From positions 41,618,042 through 41,682,041 of the forward strand of contig CM060734.1 of the NCBI GenBank assembly GCA_030704615.1: a DNA stretch of 64,000 bases, in the 5' to 3' direction. Of the stretch, positions 32,328 through 43,725 are shown piece by piece. Position numbers and translations under genes: made by a program. This DNA is from Takakia lepidozioides (Eukaryota; Streptophyta; Takakiopsida; Takakiales; Takakiaceae). Within the stretch, counting starts at the first letter, position 1; each line of letters starts with the position of its first letter. Below the pieces are notes generated by a model. It was given only the letters and a program-made list of their open reading frames with translations. It was not told the DNA's origin and did no database searches.

Positions 32328-33893
32328 CAAGGTGTACGGACAGAGAAGCTACGAAGTTTGCAAGACTTCCAGCGCAAATCCAGTGAGAGCTTGCGAGAGG
32401 CCTACACTCGTATGAGGCGCTTGATAAGTGTGACCCAGGGGGTTACTGAAGCTCAGGCAATCTAGTTCCGGTATGGAATTTTGGACAAGGAGTTCAGGAG
32501 AAGGGTGCGGGATGCAACCCTGTTACAAGCAGCCCAACTCACATTAGCAGATGTGTTTATGCTGGCTAAGCGGATTGAGTTCAACATGGTGGAGGAGCGA
32601 GTTGTTACCATTGGATTTGGCAAGGACATGTCTGCACGAGGCACAACTGCCAGCCAACAGGCACAACTGCCAGCCAACAGGCACAAGGGACTGCCCAACA
32701 GCGTGGTCAAGGGGGCAAGGTTTCCCAACCCAAATTCCATGGAGCTTACAAAGGACCTCAGGTGCAGAGGCCAGTAGCATCTTTTGCAACCCAATAGCAA
32801 CCAGGGGTGATATGTTGGACATGTGGAGGACCTCATGTCAAGAAAGATTGCCCAGAGAGTGGCAAAAGGTCGGCACAAGCACAACTTGCACAGTTGCAGT
32901 GTGGGCATTGTGGCAAGTATGGCCATAGAGATGCCCAGTGTTATGACTTGCAACCTGAGTTGCGGCGAGGCCAGTTCAAGGGAACAATGGTGGCCGAGGG
33001 CAATGTGGAGCACCTCAGAGAGGACGAGGTGGTCAAGCACGAGGTGCAGAACGAGGGCAAGCACAGTATGGCCAAGGACGTGGAGGTTAGGGCGTTGACC
33101 AAGGTATGGCCAACCGGCTTCAGCAGCTAGAGCAAAGGCTTGCTGCCATGGCCACAGCTCAGGTGGTACCAGCTCCAAGACCTGAGGGTCCACCTCCTGT
33201 CCTCCTCAGCAGCGTCATCCTAACGGAGGAGACATGGGAGGCATGGGATTTATGTGTGGGGCAGCACTACCACTAGTGCAGGTGGAGTCTGTTGCAGCCG
33301 TCACTCGAGGAGCAGCACGAGTTTCTGAGCCACGAGGTGCAGAGGTGGAGTTGGATCCACACCGTGGGGAGGCAAGCCGTCAGGCTAGGTTGCCTCAATC
33401 ATTCATCTTGGCAGAGACAGTGTCGACGCCATCCATGGCACCTAGTTCTCGCCCAATGGATACCGAGGCATATGTTATTGTGTCATTGGGAAGAGCTACA
33501 CGTGCAGCACTGACACCTGCTGCCAAGGCTAGTGCAGCCAGTGTGTTGTTGGGGGCGGCCACCTCTGTGTGTCAGGCCCCACTGTTCTCGGCAAGCATGA
33601 TTGCGACGCCGGGGGTAAGACCAGCTGCGGTGTTCAGACTAGCAGCAACACTCTGTGAGAGTGGGGAGATCACTTCATCTTCTGCGGAATTAGTGGAAGG
33701 TGTAGTGGCAGAGGGATCCTCGGATTTGAGGGTCAAAACTACCACGGCTGCGCCATGACAAGGTGCAGCTGCCAGGTTGATGGAGCTGCAAGCTAGGCCA
33801 GCCTTTGAGCGCGCTATGGTGACACCTGGAGTTGTTTTGTTAGACAACCAGGATGACATTTTCTCTTTGAGTGAACCGGCAGGCAAGAGGTTC
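32328..33893 (+). pseudogene. gag, second half (element B)
   Basis: It resumes exactly where 20075 stopped: the codon after Tyr is CAA, where element A has TAA. Blocks TEKLRSLQDFQ, LREAYTRMRRLI (with a small in-frame insertion), LDKEFRRRVRDATLL and the CWTCGGPHVKKDC knuckle follow, with stops (TAG near 32463) and frameshifts. The second knuckle (CGHCGKYGHRDAQC) and the Ala-rich tail are kept. The match ends at 33893, before the protease. Confidence 0.88.
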
Positions 33894-34253
33894 AAGTGTT
33901 AAGTCAGGTGTCAAGTTTAGCTTGACACCTGAACCATCTTATCTTCACGAGAGCGTCAGTCGTGTGGCTTATCTCTCTCGAGTTGAGCCTGCACGACCGA
34001 GCTCCTTTACTGCTTAGAATCTGAGTGTGCTTATGAAGGGAGAATATGATGTTGTGGGGTGGAGTCCCCATAGCTTGGGGTGCCCCTGGCTCGATTCTTA
34101 GTTTAACGAGTGATGGTGTTGTATTTCATGTTCTTGTATCAACAATGTGAGTTTAGTTTTCATATCAATTGTGGCAGACTACTTTATTGTCCATATATGT
34201 GTGGTGTAGTTTGGAGAGCGATGTAGTTGTGTAGCAATACGTATGCGCACGAC
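33893..34253 (+). repeat. Relic 3' LTR of element B
   Basis: It shares with the LTR of element A the TTATCTTCACG string, TCTCGAGTTGAGCCT, a TGGGGTG...CCCCATAGC(T)TGGGGTGC(A/C)C block and the tail ATGTAGTTGTGTAGC(G/A)ATACGTATGCGCACGACA (shown here in two alternative positions). A perfect 12-bp stem with a 5-base loop lies at 33904-33932, where element A has a differently spelled 12-bp stem with a 5-base loop. Confidence 0.75.
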
Positions 34254-34734
34254 ATGATTGTTAGGTTGTAGTACGACAGATTTTCTGTGTCCCCCTCTTC
34301 CTTATCCTCAACTAGATATACGACTGATACCACCTCTGAAATTCTATGGTTGTGGTAAGGGCACGACAATAGATCTTGTCTTCATGTTCATTTAGTTGCA
34401 TTATCTTGATATCAGTCATTAGCGCATAGGCTTCGCCTCAGGGAATCATCGGTATTAATCCGGGACTTAGATGCTCTTCCTGATTCTTCTGCTTCTAGTA
34501 GCTTTGCCCAACCTATAGGAAAAACCCACCCTCTAGTAATTATTCAAATTATGTATTTGAGTGGCTTGACGGACTCCCAGACATACTTGGACCAGTTGAA
34601 GATATAGATGACATAGAATAGATACATATACTAGGGTTTTTGATATTACAGTGTGTATGCTTCCGACCAATTGTACACAATTATTTGACCCACTCATTTG
34701 TTCAGCTAAAAAAAAAAAAACAGACTTACACAGG
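34254..34734. other. No gene seen
   Basis: Flank of element B with no coding frame and no repeat that I recognise; a 13-base A run lies near 34710. Confidence 0.4.
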
Positions 34735-35510
34735 TAAGCGTGAGTCGGCCGTCGCATTTATTTTTCAAAACAAAAATAAAATATGACCTCTGAATTTGGG
34801 CAGTCGCACGTACTTTTTTCAAAACAAATTATATGTGATCGCCGAAATTGGGCGGTCGCACGTACCTTTTTCGAAATAAATTATATGCGATCGTCGAATT
34901 GCATGTATTTTGTTTTAAGAAAAAAAAATCTTTGACCACCAAATTTTGGCGGTCACTACACATATTTTTAAATTTAACAAAAATCTTATGCAACATTTCG
35001 ATTTTTTACGATCCCACGTTTAAGTTTGTATCATCTTCAGTCAAGTCCTAAAACACAATAAAATTTGTAGTTAGACGATTACGTAGATTTGTGGAACGAC
35101 GGAAGAAAAAAAAAAAAAACCACCACATGGCGACGGTTGGCAGTACCCCACCTTTGCCTGTCGGTCGTTCAATTGTGGGGTTTTTTGGTCGTCTGCCTAT
35201 CAATCGACGGTCACCGGCGCCAGCGATTGTCCAAATGACGTTTAAATCCATAATTGTTTTTTTATAAAAATAAATTGAAAATCAAGCAACTGTCATACAG
35301 TCATCGTCGCCCAATAGTCTCCACGGCGTAAGAGAATTTTTCTTTTTGAAAAAATATTATCCGCATAATCACAGTTGCCCGTCGTCCGACGGTTTTCCCG
35401 ACATTGGCGATCGCCCAACTGTCGTTCGGTGGGCGCCTGCCCGTTTGTTCCTGTCGCCCCGCCGTTGCCCGATTGTTGCGCGGCGGTCCCTGTTGCTCTA
35501 ATGATCTAAG
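34735..35510. repeat. Second cluster of palindromic GGCGGTCG units
   Basis: From 34735 to 35000 three or four units of about 65 bp read (G/A)TCGCCGAAATTGGGCGGTCGCACGTA with TTTTTTCAAAACAAATTATATG-type spacers (in pieces). From 35140 to 35510 related CGGTCG/CGACGG words go on in more GC-rich sequence. It is similar in style to 16285-16800. Possibly subterminal DNA of an unrecognised transposon. Confidence 0.5.
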
Positions 35511-37400
35511 ATTTTATTATTATTTAAAAAGAAATCAAATGTGGAATACATGTAGGCTATCCTAAAAAATGTAGTACCAAAATAAATAAATAAAAATTTA
35601 TCAGAATTAAAATTGATTCCGTCATGACGGTCGCCATGTATAGACGTAGTTTATCTCTTTCATAGTTGAATTGTGAGCTATATGGCTTGCAAAATATTCT
35701 TCAAGTGCTATTGTATTTGTGCTTTGTCAGCCTCCTACTTCATAAATAGAGTCAGACTTGATGATTTAGCATTACGTTGAGTAAAAAATATATATTGGAT
35801 AAAATGGGCCCCAAAATTCATATATTTCAATTTGACTTGTTCCTTATCTCCCAATCCAAATGGTGGTGCCACCCCGGGAAGTCACTCGGCATGAATTCCA
35901 AACCATGTGCGATAAAACATAGGGTCCAACAAACTTTTGAAAAATAAAAATTCTAAGAAGATTTAATTTTAACAAAATGTTTTGGTATTATGAAAATTAT
36001 ATTCATAGAAAATATACTGGTACTTCTTTGTCTTTGTGTTACATTTAAAAATATATATATATATTAAAAATTAAAAAACAGTTGTTGAGCTAGGATTCCC
36101 TTCACCATTATGATTATTGTCACTTTAACTTATCATCCAGAAAAAAATTTGTATGTATTAGATAGAAATGATGACGACTCATTGAATGAGTTTGTTACAT
36201 AACGACAGTAGGTAATATTCGATTGAATAAAGTTCATGTATTTTGTTATCATGTGCTGCTACAGTTTTTTTGTTCCCCTTCAAATTGAACTCTATATAAT
36301 ATTTTAAAATAAATTTTGGGTGCTGATAAAAGAATCTAGTATGTTTTATAATTCAAAATAGGATGTCTACAAAAACCCGTATTACAAATTATGTAATGCA
36401 AAGGTAAAAAAAAAACCAAATAATACTCCCGAATTATACACCCTTTGTTCGCATAAAATTTTACAAGGAGTGTCAATCTCTCCGGGGGTGCTACTAAAAT
36501 ACTAGGATTAAGGTGATGTTTCTTCCATATAGTTTGTAACATGTTCAATTTGGATATAATGTGTTATGTGGTCCAGATGTCAGTTTTCGTGGCCCATAAA
36601 AAAGAGGCCCGGGCCTGATGTGCAATGGACAATTCAAGAGGTCTGAAAATTCCGAGACCTAAATGGCCTAAATTCCTACAGTCTAAATCTGAACCTCGAA
36701 CCACCTTTTTATTTGTAACCAAGACTTTTCTAAGATTTACAAACATTCATCATTTAATCATGTTGTTAACTACATCCCCTACCTTGAACTAAAATTTCAT
36801 GACATTTGGTCATAAGAGTTGGAAACTCCTCACCAGCTGCATGAAAAGTTTTTGCAACTTTTATGGAGTAGGAAAATATTTCACCAGGTTTAAATGGCTA
36901 AGCCAATTGAGTGAAAATTCCATATGAACATGCTTCAGGATATTGGTCACCTTCCGCTGTATTTTGAGAGTTTTGGGACAAGATTTGGTTCTACCTCCTT
37001 TGTAGTGATCCGGCAGAGGGGGGTTCTACATATTGCAATTTTTTCTGTATTTTGCGGTTTTTTTGGTTTTTGGAAAAAACTTGGGTATGGGTTTTGGAAA
37101 AGTGAACGGTAGTGCCAATGCTATGAGTCAAGTTGGGAAGATCATCCTGAATTTCTGATTGAGTTCATCATTGCAAACCCTCCGAGATGTGGGTTATAGT
37201 ACCCATGAACAATTGGGGGGAGAGTTGAAAGTGCTAAAAATAGAGAGGGTGGGAACGACCAATAGGGTGACATTGTAGGGTTACGATGACAGTCCTAGTT
37301 TTGTGATAGATTTTTGACAACTGTCCACGTTGCGACAATCATGTATGCTTCCAGAAAATTCCACTGCCGTTTGAAGGTCTCTGCTTGCCGTTTGAAGCCC
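35511..37400. other. AT-rich intergenic DNA, no gene seen
   Basis: Long AT-rich stretches with A and T runs and a short (AT)n tract near 36050. No open frame shows protein-like composition. Confidence 0.5.
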
Positions 37401-37429
37401 CTGTTGGAAGCCCGCAATAGAAGATGAGA

Positions 37430-38205
37430 GGTTCAGGATAGGCGTGAAAGCAGATGCTAGTAGGAAGACAAGGGATCGATTTAGAGTGGGTAAGAATTTC
37501 ATTCAAGCTAGTGTTACTATTGGCGTGGGAGGAACAGATATCGATCGTACCTGTATGACAAAAATAGGTGCCTTCCTGCGTCGATAATGTGAGTCCGATA
37601 TTTTTTCTTTGGAAAGAGGTGGGAGTCTTCTACATTTGCATTTGCAAATGGTATGCAAGTTGATAAAAACTGAATTGGGGTGGGATGATCCAAAAATTGT
37701 TCTACCTGACAATTACGTCCATTGTAAACTCTTGAAACACACTGGCTTGCATACGTATACTAGAATAGTTGGGTACTGCTTGAAAGATAAAGATGAACCC
37801 GACTTTGAGTTTGTTCATAGCAATGTTATGAGTGATGAGATGAACTAGGGCATGGAGGAATATATCAAGTTTGGTGCTAGTGCTACCAAGAATCATGTGT
37901 TTTTGAGATATCAGAACCTTGTACATCGAGCACATATTATGTGGTGTAAATACAAGATGCGGAGTGTTCTATCTTCCACGCTGCCAAAAGTTCTGTTCGA
38001 TATGATGAAATCTGGATTGGTTCCACCAATAGTTTCTTCTTCTAGCGCTTCGTCTGCTTGTGAGGTGCACAATGTTTCCTCTTCTTCTAAGCTACTGGAG
38101 AACGTCGCTAAGGTGGATTTGCTCGTCGGGTGCAATATATCCTTGTTCACGTTCCATTTCACGTATTTTAAATTCTGTACAAAGCTACTTGTACAAATTT
38201 GTATT
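37430..38205 (+). pseudogene. HUH-type Rep fragment of a replitron-like element
   Basis: One frame runs from about 37440 across stops at 37586-37588 and 37846-37848 to 38205. It contains ERGGSLLHLHLQMV, whose HLHLQ is an HUH metal-binding motif of rolling-circle replicases. About 45 residues later comes TRIVGYCLKDKDEPDF, where such enzymes have their Tyr/Lys motif. Then follow a GMEEYIKFGAS block, a basic helix and MMKSGLVPP. The order (a beta strand with VTIGVGGTD upstream, HUH, tyrosine-region) agrees with eukaryotic Rep-like endonucleases of replitrons. No helicase domain is seen. Two stops and the missing N terminus show a dead relic. An origin in a viral or Helitron Rep is possible but fits less well. 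Confidence 0.5.
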
Positions 38206-38914
38206 TAATCTTTGTGAATACAGCATGCCACTTTCGCTTTTCTGGACCAATGGATGATTTTGTATTCCACTTCCTTCCAACATTCATTTTTGCACATCAA
38301 AAAGTTTTAAGAAAACAGCCATAATACAGTTCTGCATAGCCCCTCGTTTCTTAGGGTGTTCCCATGGGAAGCGGGGGTCACCCAACAGCCACCCCACGTG
38401 TGCCTAGGCGTTTCCCAAGTGCCAACAGCCACCTCCGCTGCCCAAGATTCGGGCAGCGGGCAAGGCGTATACGGTACACCACAAATCTGCCCGTAAATCA
38501 CGATTTGGGCTATGTCCATCACCATAACTTTCTGCCAATTGCACCAATCAGCCTGGGGCAGGTGCCTTTGGAAAGCCCTTGTTTCGGGCTACAATTTATC
38601 TTTTGAAAAGTTTTGAATCGGATGTAGATCCAGAAATATATACATGTTTGAATAAGATCCCTAATTACTGTAAACTCCTCTTAGTCTATTTTATACTTAG
38701 TCAAATCTTCCCCACCCTCTATGGAGAGAGACAAGGAGCTAAATGGAGTGTAACTCCATTCGGGGTTACACTCTGGGTGCATGGAAGGAGTCTAATCGAC
38801 CCATTTCTGGTCGATTCAGCGCTCAGGGTTTAGGGTTAACTTGCTTTGAATTGCTTCAGTATCCAGATCTGATGTATACACATAAGTATTTACAGCATTC
38901 GTCCAGCCCGAGTA
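38206..38914. other. No gene seen
   Basis: Downstream of the Rep relic and of the P450 3' end. It contains a short inverted pair (AGTGTAACTCC / GGGGTTACACT near 38745-38775) and a GC-rich patch at 38380-38480 without coding sense. Confidence 0.4.
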
Positions 38915-41297
38915 TCAGTACAAGTGATCTGGCAAGCGGGGTCTTGCAATCAGATGCAGTGGAACTGCCCGTGGTAGAGTGAGACCAAAAGACTCAGTCA
39001 TGTCCAGATCTTTTGGACCTTGCTCGTTGGGAAGAGACCAGTCGAAGCTATGGAGGAGAGAAGCCAGTGCGTTGTGCACAAGGAGCAGGCCCAAGGAAAT
39101 GCCAGGACACCCGCGCCTCCCAGATCCAAATGGCAAAAGTCGATAATCTCGGCCCCGAACGTCAATGTCTGGAGCCTTCATGAATCTTTCTGGGTCAAAT
39201 TCAAGGGGCCGACCCCATGCACTTGGGTGTCGCCCTATTGCCCATACGTTCACATAAAGGCGAGTGTTTGCGGGCACATCATAGCCTGCTACTTTGCAGG
39301 CCTCCATCGACTGGTGAGGTATCATTAAAGGTCCCGCTGGATGAAGGCGGAAAGTCTCTTTGATTATTGCTTGCAGGAACTTGAGATCATGAATATCTGA
39401 TTCCTCCACTTGACGATCACGCCCAACTACTGCGTCTAGCTCGTCCTGCGCCTTTCTCAGGAGGTGGGGATGGCGTATCAACTCTGACATCGCCCACTCC
39501 ATTGTGACAGTCGATGTATCAGTCCCTCCAGCATACATGTTCTGCAAATTTACCAGGTTGCATGATATCAAGTTGAATTTTGACGGCAGACCTGAACAAG
39601 TTACTAAAATTCTTTCTGATGTTTGAAGACAGATATTGTCAGAAATTGTTTGAACTCGTGAATCTTGTATACCGACAACTTTTCATTGCAGTGAACATGT
39701 ATATGTCATTTAACTTGATCACTAGACCAACCGAAGTTACGAAAATGTCTGGAACGTCAGCTGGCAACAATGTTCATGCATGTGATTTCAGTATACACTC
39801 TGGCCATATGTCCTAACATTTGAAAGTGAGCCTCCAGATTTAGAGCACCGGTTGGAATTGGGTTCGATCTACATCCTACAACCACGTAAATCAAGTACGA
39901 CAAACGGCCTGCAAGTGATGTTCAATTGACCACATCACATGTGCAAATCGAGATCAAATTAGAACTTCCCGACCGGCCAAAATATTATTTCTAGGCTCTA
40001 GCGTGAGCTTTTTGAAGTGAAGTTCTCTTCGAGAGCCACCTTCAAGACCAGCTCCTTTTAGAGTTTCGCTAAGGTGGGAAACTGGAAAAGTCTGCACCAG
40101 AAAAAAGACATTGAACAAGTTCTCATCCCTCTAATCATAGTACTTAGGGGTTAAGATCCTACCACCACGGTGCTCTTGATTCCATCCACAGTGAGTTTGT
40201 CTAGTTGTTGTTGTTCGGACATCTCAGATAAAAGCAGGTCAACCATATCTTTTGAATCTTCACTTATAGGCCTTTGCAGGTGTTCAGCTATGATCTTGTC
40301 CAAGAACTTGTCCAGACGTTTCCTTAATGCTTTCATGCGGCGCTCATAGCCCTGCATATCCATCCACTGCAGGCAAGGAATATAGTCTCCTACGTTGAAT
40401 ACCCCTTGTAAGATGAACAACTCCTCAATCAACTCCTTGAATTCAGTTGCCTCGGATTCCTCTTCTCCCGTGCATGTACTCGACATAGCACTGAAGCGTT
40501 TATTGAGGACCATACGCGTTACCACATTGGATGTAAACTGGTGCAGTTTCAGCTTGAAGTCGACAATCCTTTGTTGTTGTGAATCTTGTGAGATGGCTCG
40601 CAACATATACTGCAACTCTTGTTTTCTCATATACTGTGATGCGTCTAATCTCCTTGCAGTAAAGAGTTCGAGAGTGCAGATCCTTCGCAACTGCCGCCAT
40701 ACTGGGCCATATGGTGCAAACGCAATACCTGTCCAGGCCAAGAAACGTAATCTATCCGCTGTTAGCCTAATTGTGACAAGTTTATCATAAGGAAACACAC
40801 CCTGAGGCGATCACGCAGCCTTGACTAAACACTCAAAAAGCAGCTTTCACGTAGTAGAGTACTTAATATATTCACATGAGAAAAGCCTCTAGTATTGCAT
40901 ACCACGGCGCGGATATATGCAAAGAGACGCGACCTTGGTAACCGTAGGAGAAGTATTTGGGATGAGCGCCCGTTGTAGATCGCGAGGAGAAGATGTGATC
41001 ATACGTCTTGAGAAACTCGCGAGCCATGTCCGGACTTGTGACGACAATGCATGGGGTCGATCCCAGCCGCAGTGAGTAGATGGGTCCATACTGTTCGGAG
41101 AGGCGAGCCATAGTCTGATGCGGAAGAGCTCCCAGGAGAGGGAGGTGGCCTACAATGGGCCACCCTGGTGGCCCTGGAGGCCGCTTCATGCCTCGGTTGC
41201 AGGCCTTAAGCAGATACAGAGGAACGATCAGTACTGCCAGAGCTGCCAACACATAATAAATTAGCTGCAACAACCCAAGTTCCTCCATGTTGATCAC
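38915..41297 (-). CDS. Cytochrome P450, CYP71 clan (A-type)
   Basis: Three minus-strand exons: 41297-40934, 40728-40163 and 39541-38915, all with GT-AG borders and matching phases. They give 518 residues, normal for the family. Residues 9-30 form an N-terminal membrane anchor, followed by the proline hinge RPPGPPGWP, so the enzyme should sit on the ER facing the cytosol. Key motifs: I-helix AGGTDTS (314-320), ExxR as ETFR (372-375), PERF (427-430) and haem loop FGSGRRGCPG (448-457) with the ligand Cys455. It is a haem monooxygenase using a P450 reductase; the substrate cannot be told. A second Met three codons in (41288) is an alternative start. No lesion is seen, so this is the best candidate for a working host gene in the window. 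Family assignment below clan level was not possible. Confidence 0.93.
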
Positions 41298-42350
41298 CTA
41301 GTGCAAAGACACATCAAATAATTATGCCGATCACTTTCATCTCCACCATCTAGGTGCTTCCCTTTGCCTATTTCCCAGATCAGGTAGAGCTCATCTGGAG
41401 CACCTACTGTGTCTAGCAACAACAGATCCCTGGGTGTGGTAGCGAACTATCTCTTTCCAAACAGTTTCTCTTTCTTTCTTCTCTGTCAATCTGCCTTTTC
41501 TATCAGCACCGATTTTGACTGCACCCATTTTTCTCGCTTTTGGCAAACGATTGCATCCTCATCCTTTATATCTCGATTCTCAGGTACCTCTAAGTTACTC
41601 CAAGTCCAAGCTTGAACGTCCTGTGTATAACGTGGCGTGCAGACCACAAGCAGCTGCGCCTGATAGGGATACAGATGCGAGGACGGGGGTCGGCCATTGA
41701 CAGCTTCTCTCTCCCCCACCAATTATCTGCGGCCAAGTGTCATGCATAGCTGGAAAGCCCTTGGACTCTTCTGGCAAAGGAATCCCGGAGCAGTCCTCTT
41801 CATCTTTTTTGTTTGTTTTTTGTTTCCTGGGAAACACCAGCCCCAGCAACTGGGCCTTGGAGGGAAAATTTCATCTTCATCTTTTTTTTTTCTTTTTTTT
41901 TGGGGTTCATCTTTTCGATGCACAGAAAACTACAGTACAATCCTTCCACAAGCTTCCCCCCGCTGACAGGCGAATTCGCCACTTTGTGGGCTCATGTGCG
42001 CGGTCCTTGGGTTAGCATCTGTGTAAGTCCGGGCATGTTCGTTGTTCCTCATAGTGTAGAGCCCAATGGAGCCCAAAACAACTTGCATGAATGTTGTTCA
42101 AAAGCTCACTAGCACCCCTGAGTAAAGGACCTTGTCAAAATGTTGATGCTGTCGGATTTCGAGCACAAACCTCTACCTTGGAGCACGGAGCAGAGCTGGC
42201 ATGAGTTTTCTAAAGATCCTTCAGAGGTGGTGGGACAACCGCAATCGCAAGGTGTGGCTTTTTCTTAATGTACGATGTGAAGAAGTTTGGCCATCCTGCA
42301 AATGTGGGCTCTTGGCTCCTGTTAGTACTGATTTGGTATTCTTCCTGATA
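41298..42350. other. Upstream region of the P450 gene, no gene seen
   Basis: Contains pyrimidine-rich tracts (41440-41480; T runs at 41880-41902) and no supported frame. The P450 promoter should lie in its left part, but no clear TATA box was picked out. Confidence 0.4.
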
Positions 42351-42354
42351 CAAG

Positions 42355-43725
42355 GTTCTTGGGAGAGTCAGCTTGGTCTTAGCAGGCCGTGTTTCAACTC
42401 TGCCTGCTCAACTGCACCGTGGTGGTTCTCACAGACCAATCCGACATTACCTGACTACAGACACGAGCAGCACACACAAGAGGTCCTTTTGGGTTGATGG
42501 TCGGTCCATGGGTCATGACACAAGGTCAAGGAAAATGTGGTGAGGGCACCTTCTTCTTCAACCTATTTCAGCCTGTTTTGCCCTCTCATCAGACTCGGCC
42601 CTGAGATGCATATTGAATTCTGTGAGTTAGCTCGTTGGGTGGATCTATGGTGGTTTGGAGTGACTTTGACAAGTTACTGCCGATGTGGCAGCAGGAAAGT
42701 ATTCAAAAACAGATAAAGGAGGTGAGGAGAAGCTTTGGAATGAACACTTTTCCGACCCCAGTCAATGGTTGGACAATGGAGACAAAAAGGTGAATGTCTG
42801 TTGGACTACAGAGAGAAGCAGATGCAATTCAGAATTGGAACTACTGTAATAAGTAGGGTTGGGGTGTTTGCTGGAAGAACTTCACGCCACCAGTGTCAGC
42901 TGCTAGCAGCAAGGCTGAGGGTGTATTCATGATTTGTACACAGGTAGGGATAGCTGATAGCATGATTTGTACCAGGGATAGAGGTCCAAATTCATCCAAG
43001 AGGGCCGGATTTCAGACACAAGATTACTTCTGATTCCCTGTGGATCAATAGCTACAAGAAATCTGCGTGGGTAGATGGACTGGAAACAGCAGCGGCAGCA
43101 GCACAATTGATAGAACAAGACACTGCTAATGAAGGCACCTTCTTCAACACATTTCAGGCTGTTTTTCCCTGTTATGAGAGTTGTCCCTAAATTTTCATGT
43201 TGAATTCTGCAAGTTAGCTTGTTGGTGGATCTATGGTGGTTTTGGAGTGATTTTGACATGTTACTGCCAATGTGGCAACAGGAAAAGTATTGAAAAACAG
43301 ATAACAGAGACCAGGAGAAGCTCTGGAATGAATACATTTCCGACCCGAGTCAATGGTGGAACAATCGAGGCAAAAAGGTGAATGCCTGTTGGAAGCAGAC
43401 GCAAGTCAGCATAGGAACTAGTGTGATAAGTAGGGTTGGGGTGTTTGCTGGAACAATTCTAGGCTGTCATTGTCAGCTGCTAGCAGCAAGGCAAAGATGT
43501 ATGCATGATTTGTGCAGAGGCATGGATAGCTGAAGGAGCAGGGATAGAGTGTGGGTCCAGAGTCATCCAAGAGGGCCGGATTTCAAGCTCCAGATTACCT
43601 ATGATTCCCTGTGGAAGGATAGCTACAAGAAACCTGCATGTGTAGATGGTCAACTAAAGGCAGCAGCTGCAGCGGCACAGTTGATAAAATCAGGCACCTC
43701 AACCATGACCACAGCTTCTGAAAGA
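42355..43725 (+). repeat. Two tandem copies of a ~590-bp segment upstream of the PPR gene
   Basis: Copy 1 (about 42546-43135) and copy 2 (about 43136-43725) share CACCTTCTTC(TTC)AAC, GGATCTATGGTGG, GTGTTTGCTGGAA, GTCAGCTGCTAGCAGCAAGGC and GATTTCA...GATTCCCTGTGGA blocks. A third copy is on the minus strand inside the CACTA element (31060-31735). In copy 2 the frame encoding HPRGPDFKL and YDSLWKDSYKKP is open into the N-terminal part of the PPR gene, so it may have supplied an upstream exon. Confidence 0.8.

Larger units (their letters stand above)
18960..34253 (+). mobile_element. Relic Ty3/gypsy relative of element A, split by CACTA (element B)
   Basis: From about 18960 the sequence follows the pre-gag leader of element A, then gag. 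Gag stops at 20075, where the CACTA element begins, and resumes at 32328. At 33893 it jumps from late gag straight to LTR sequence, so protease, methyltransferase and pol are deleted. The LTR relic ends at about 34253. Divergence from element A (many substitutions, changed LTR) shows that it is an older or separate lineage. The left LTR was not found. Confidence 0.8.
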
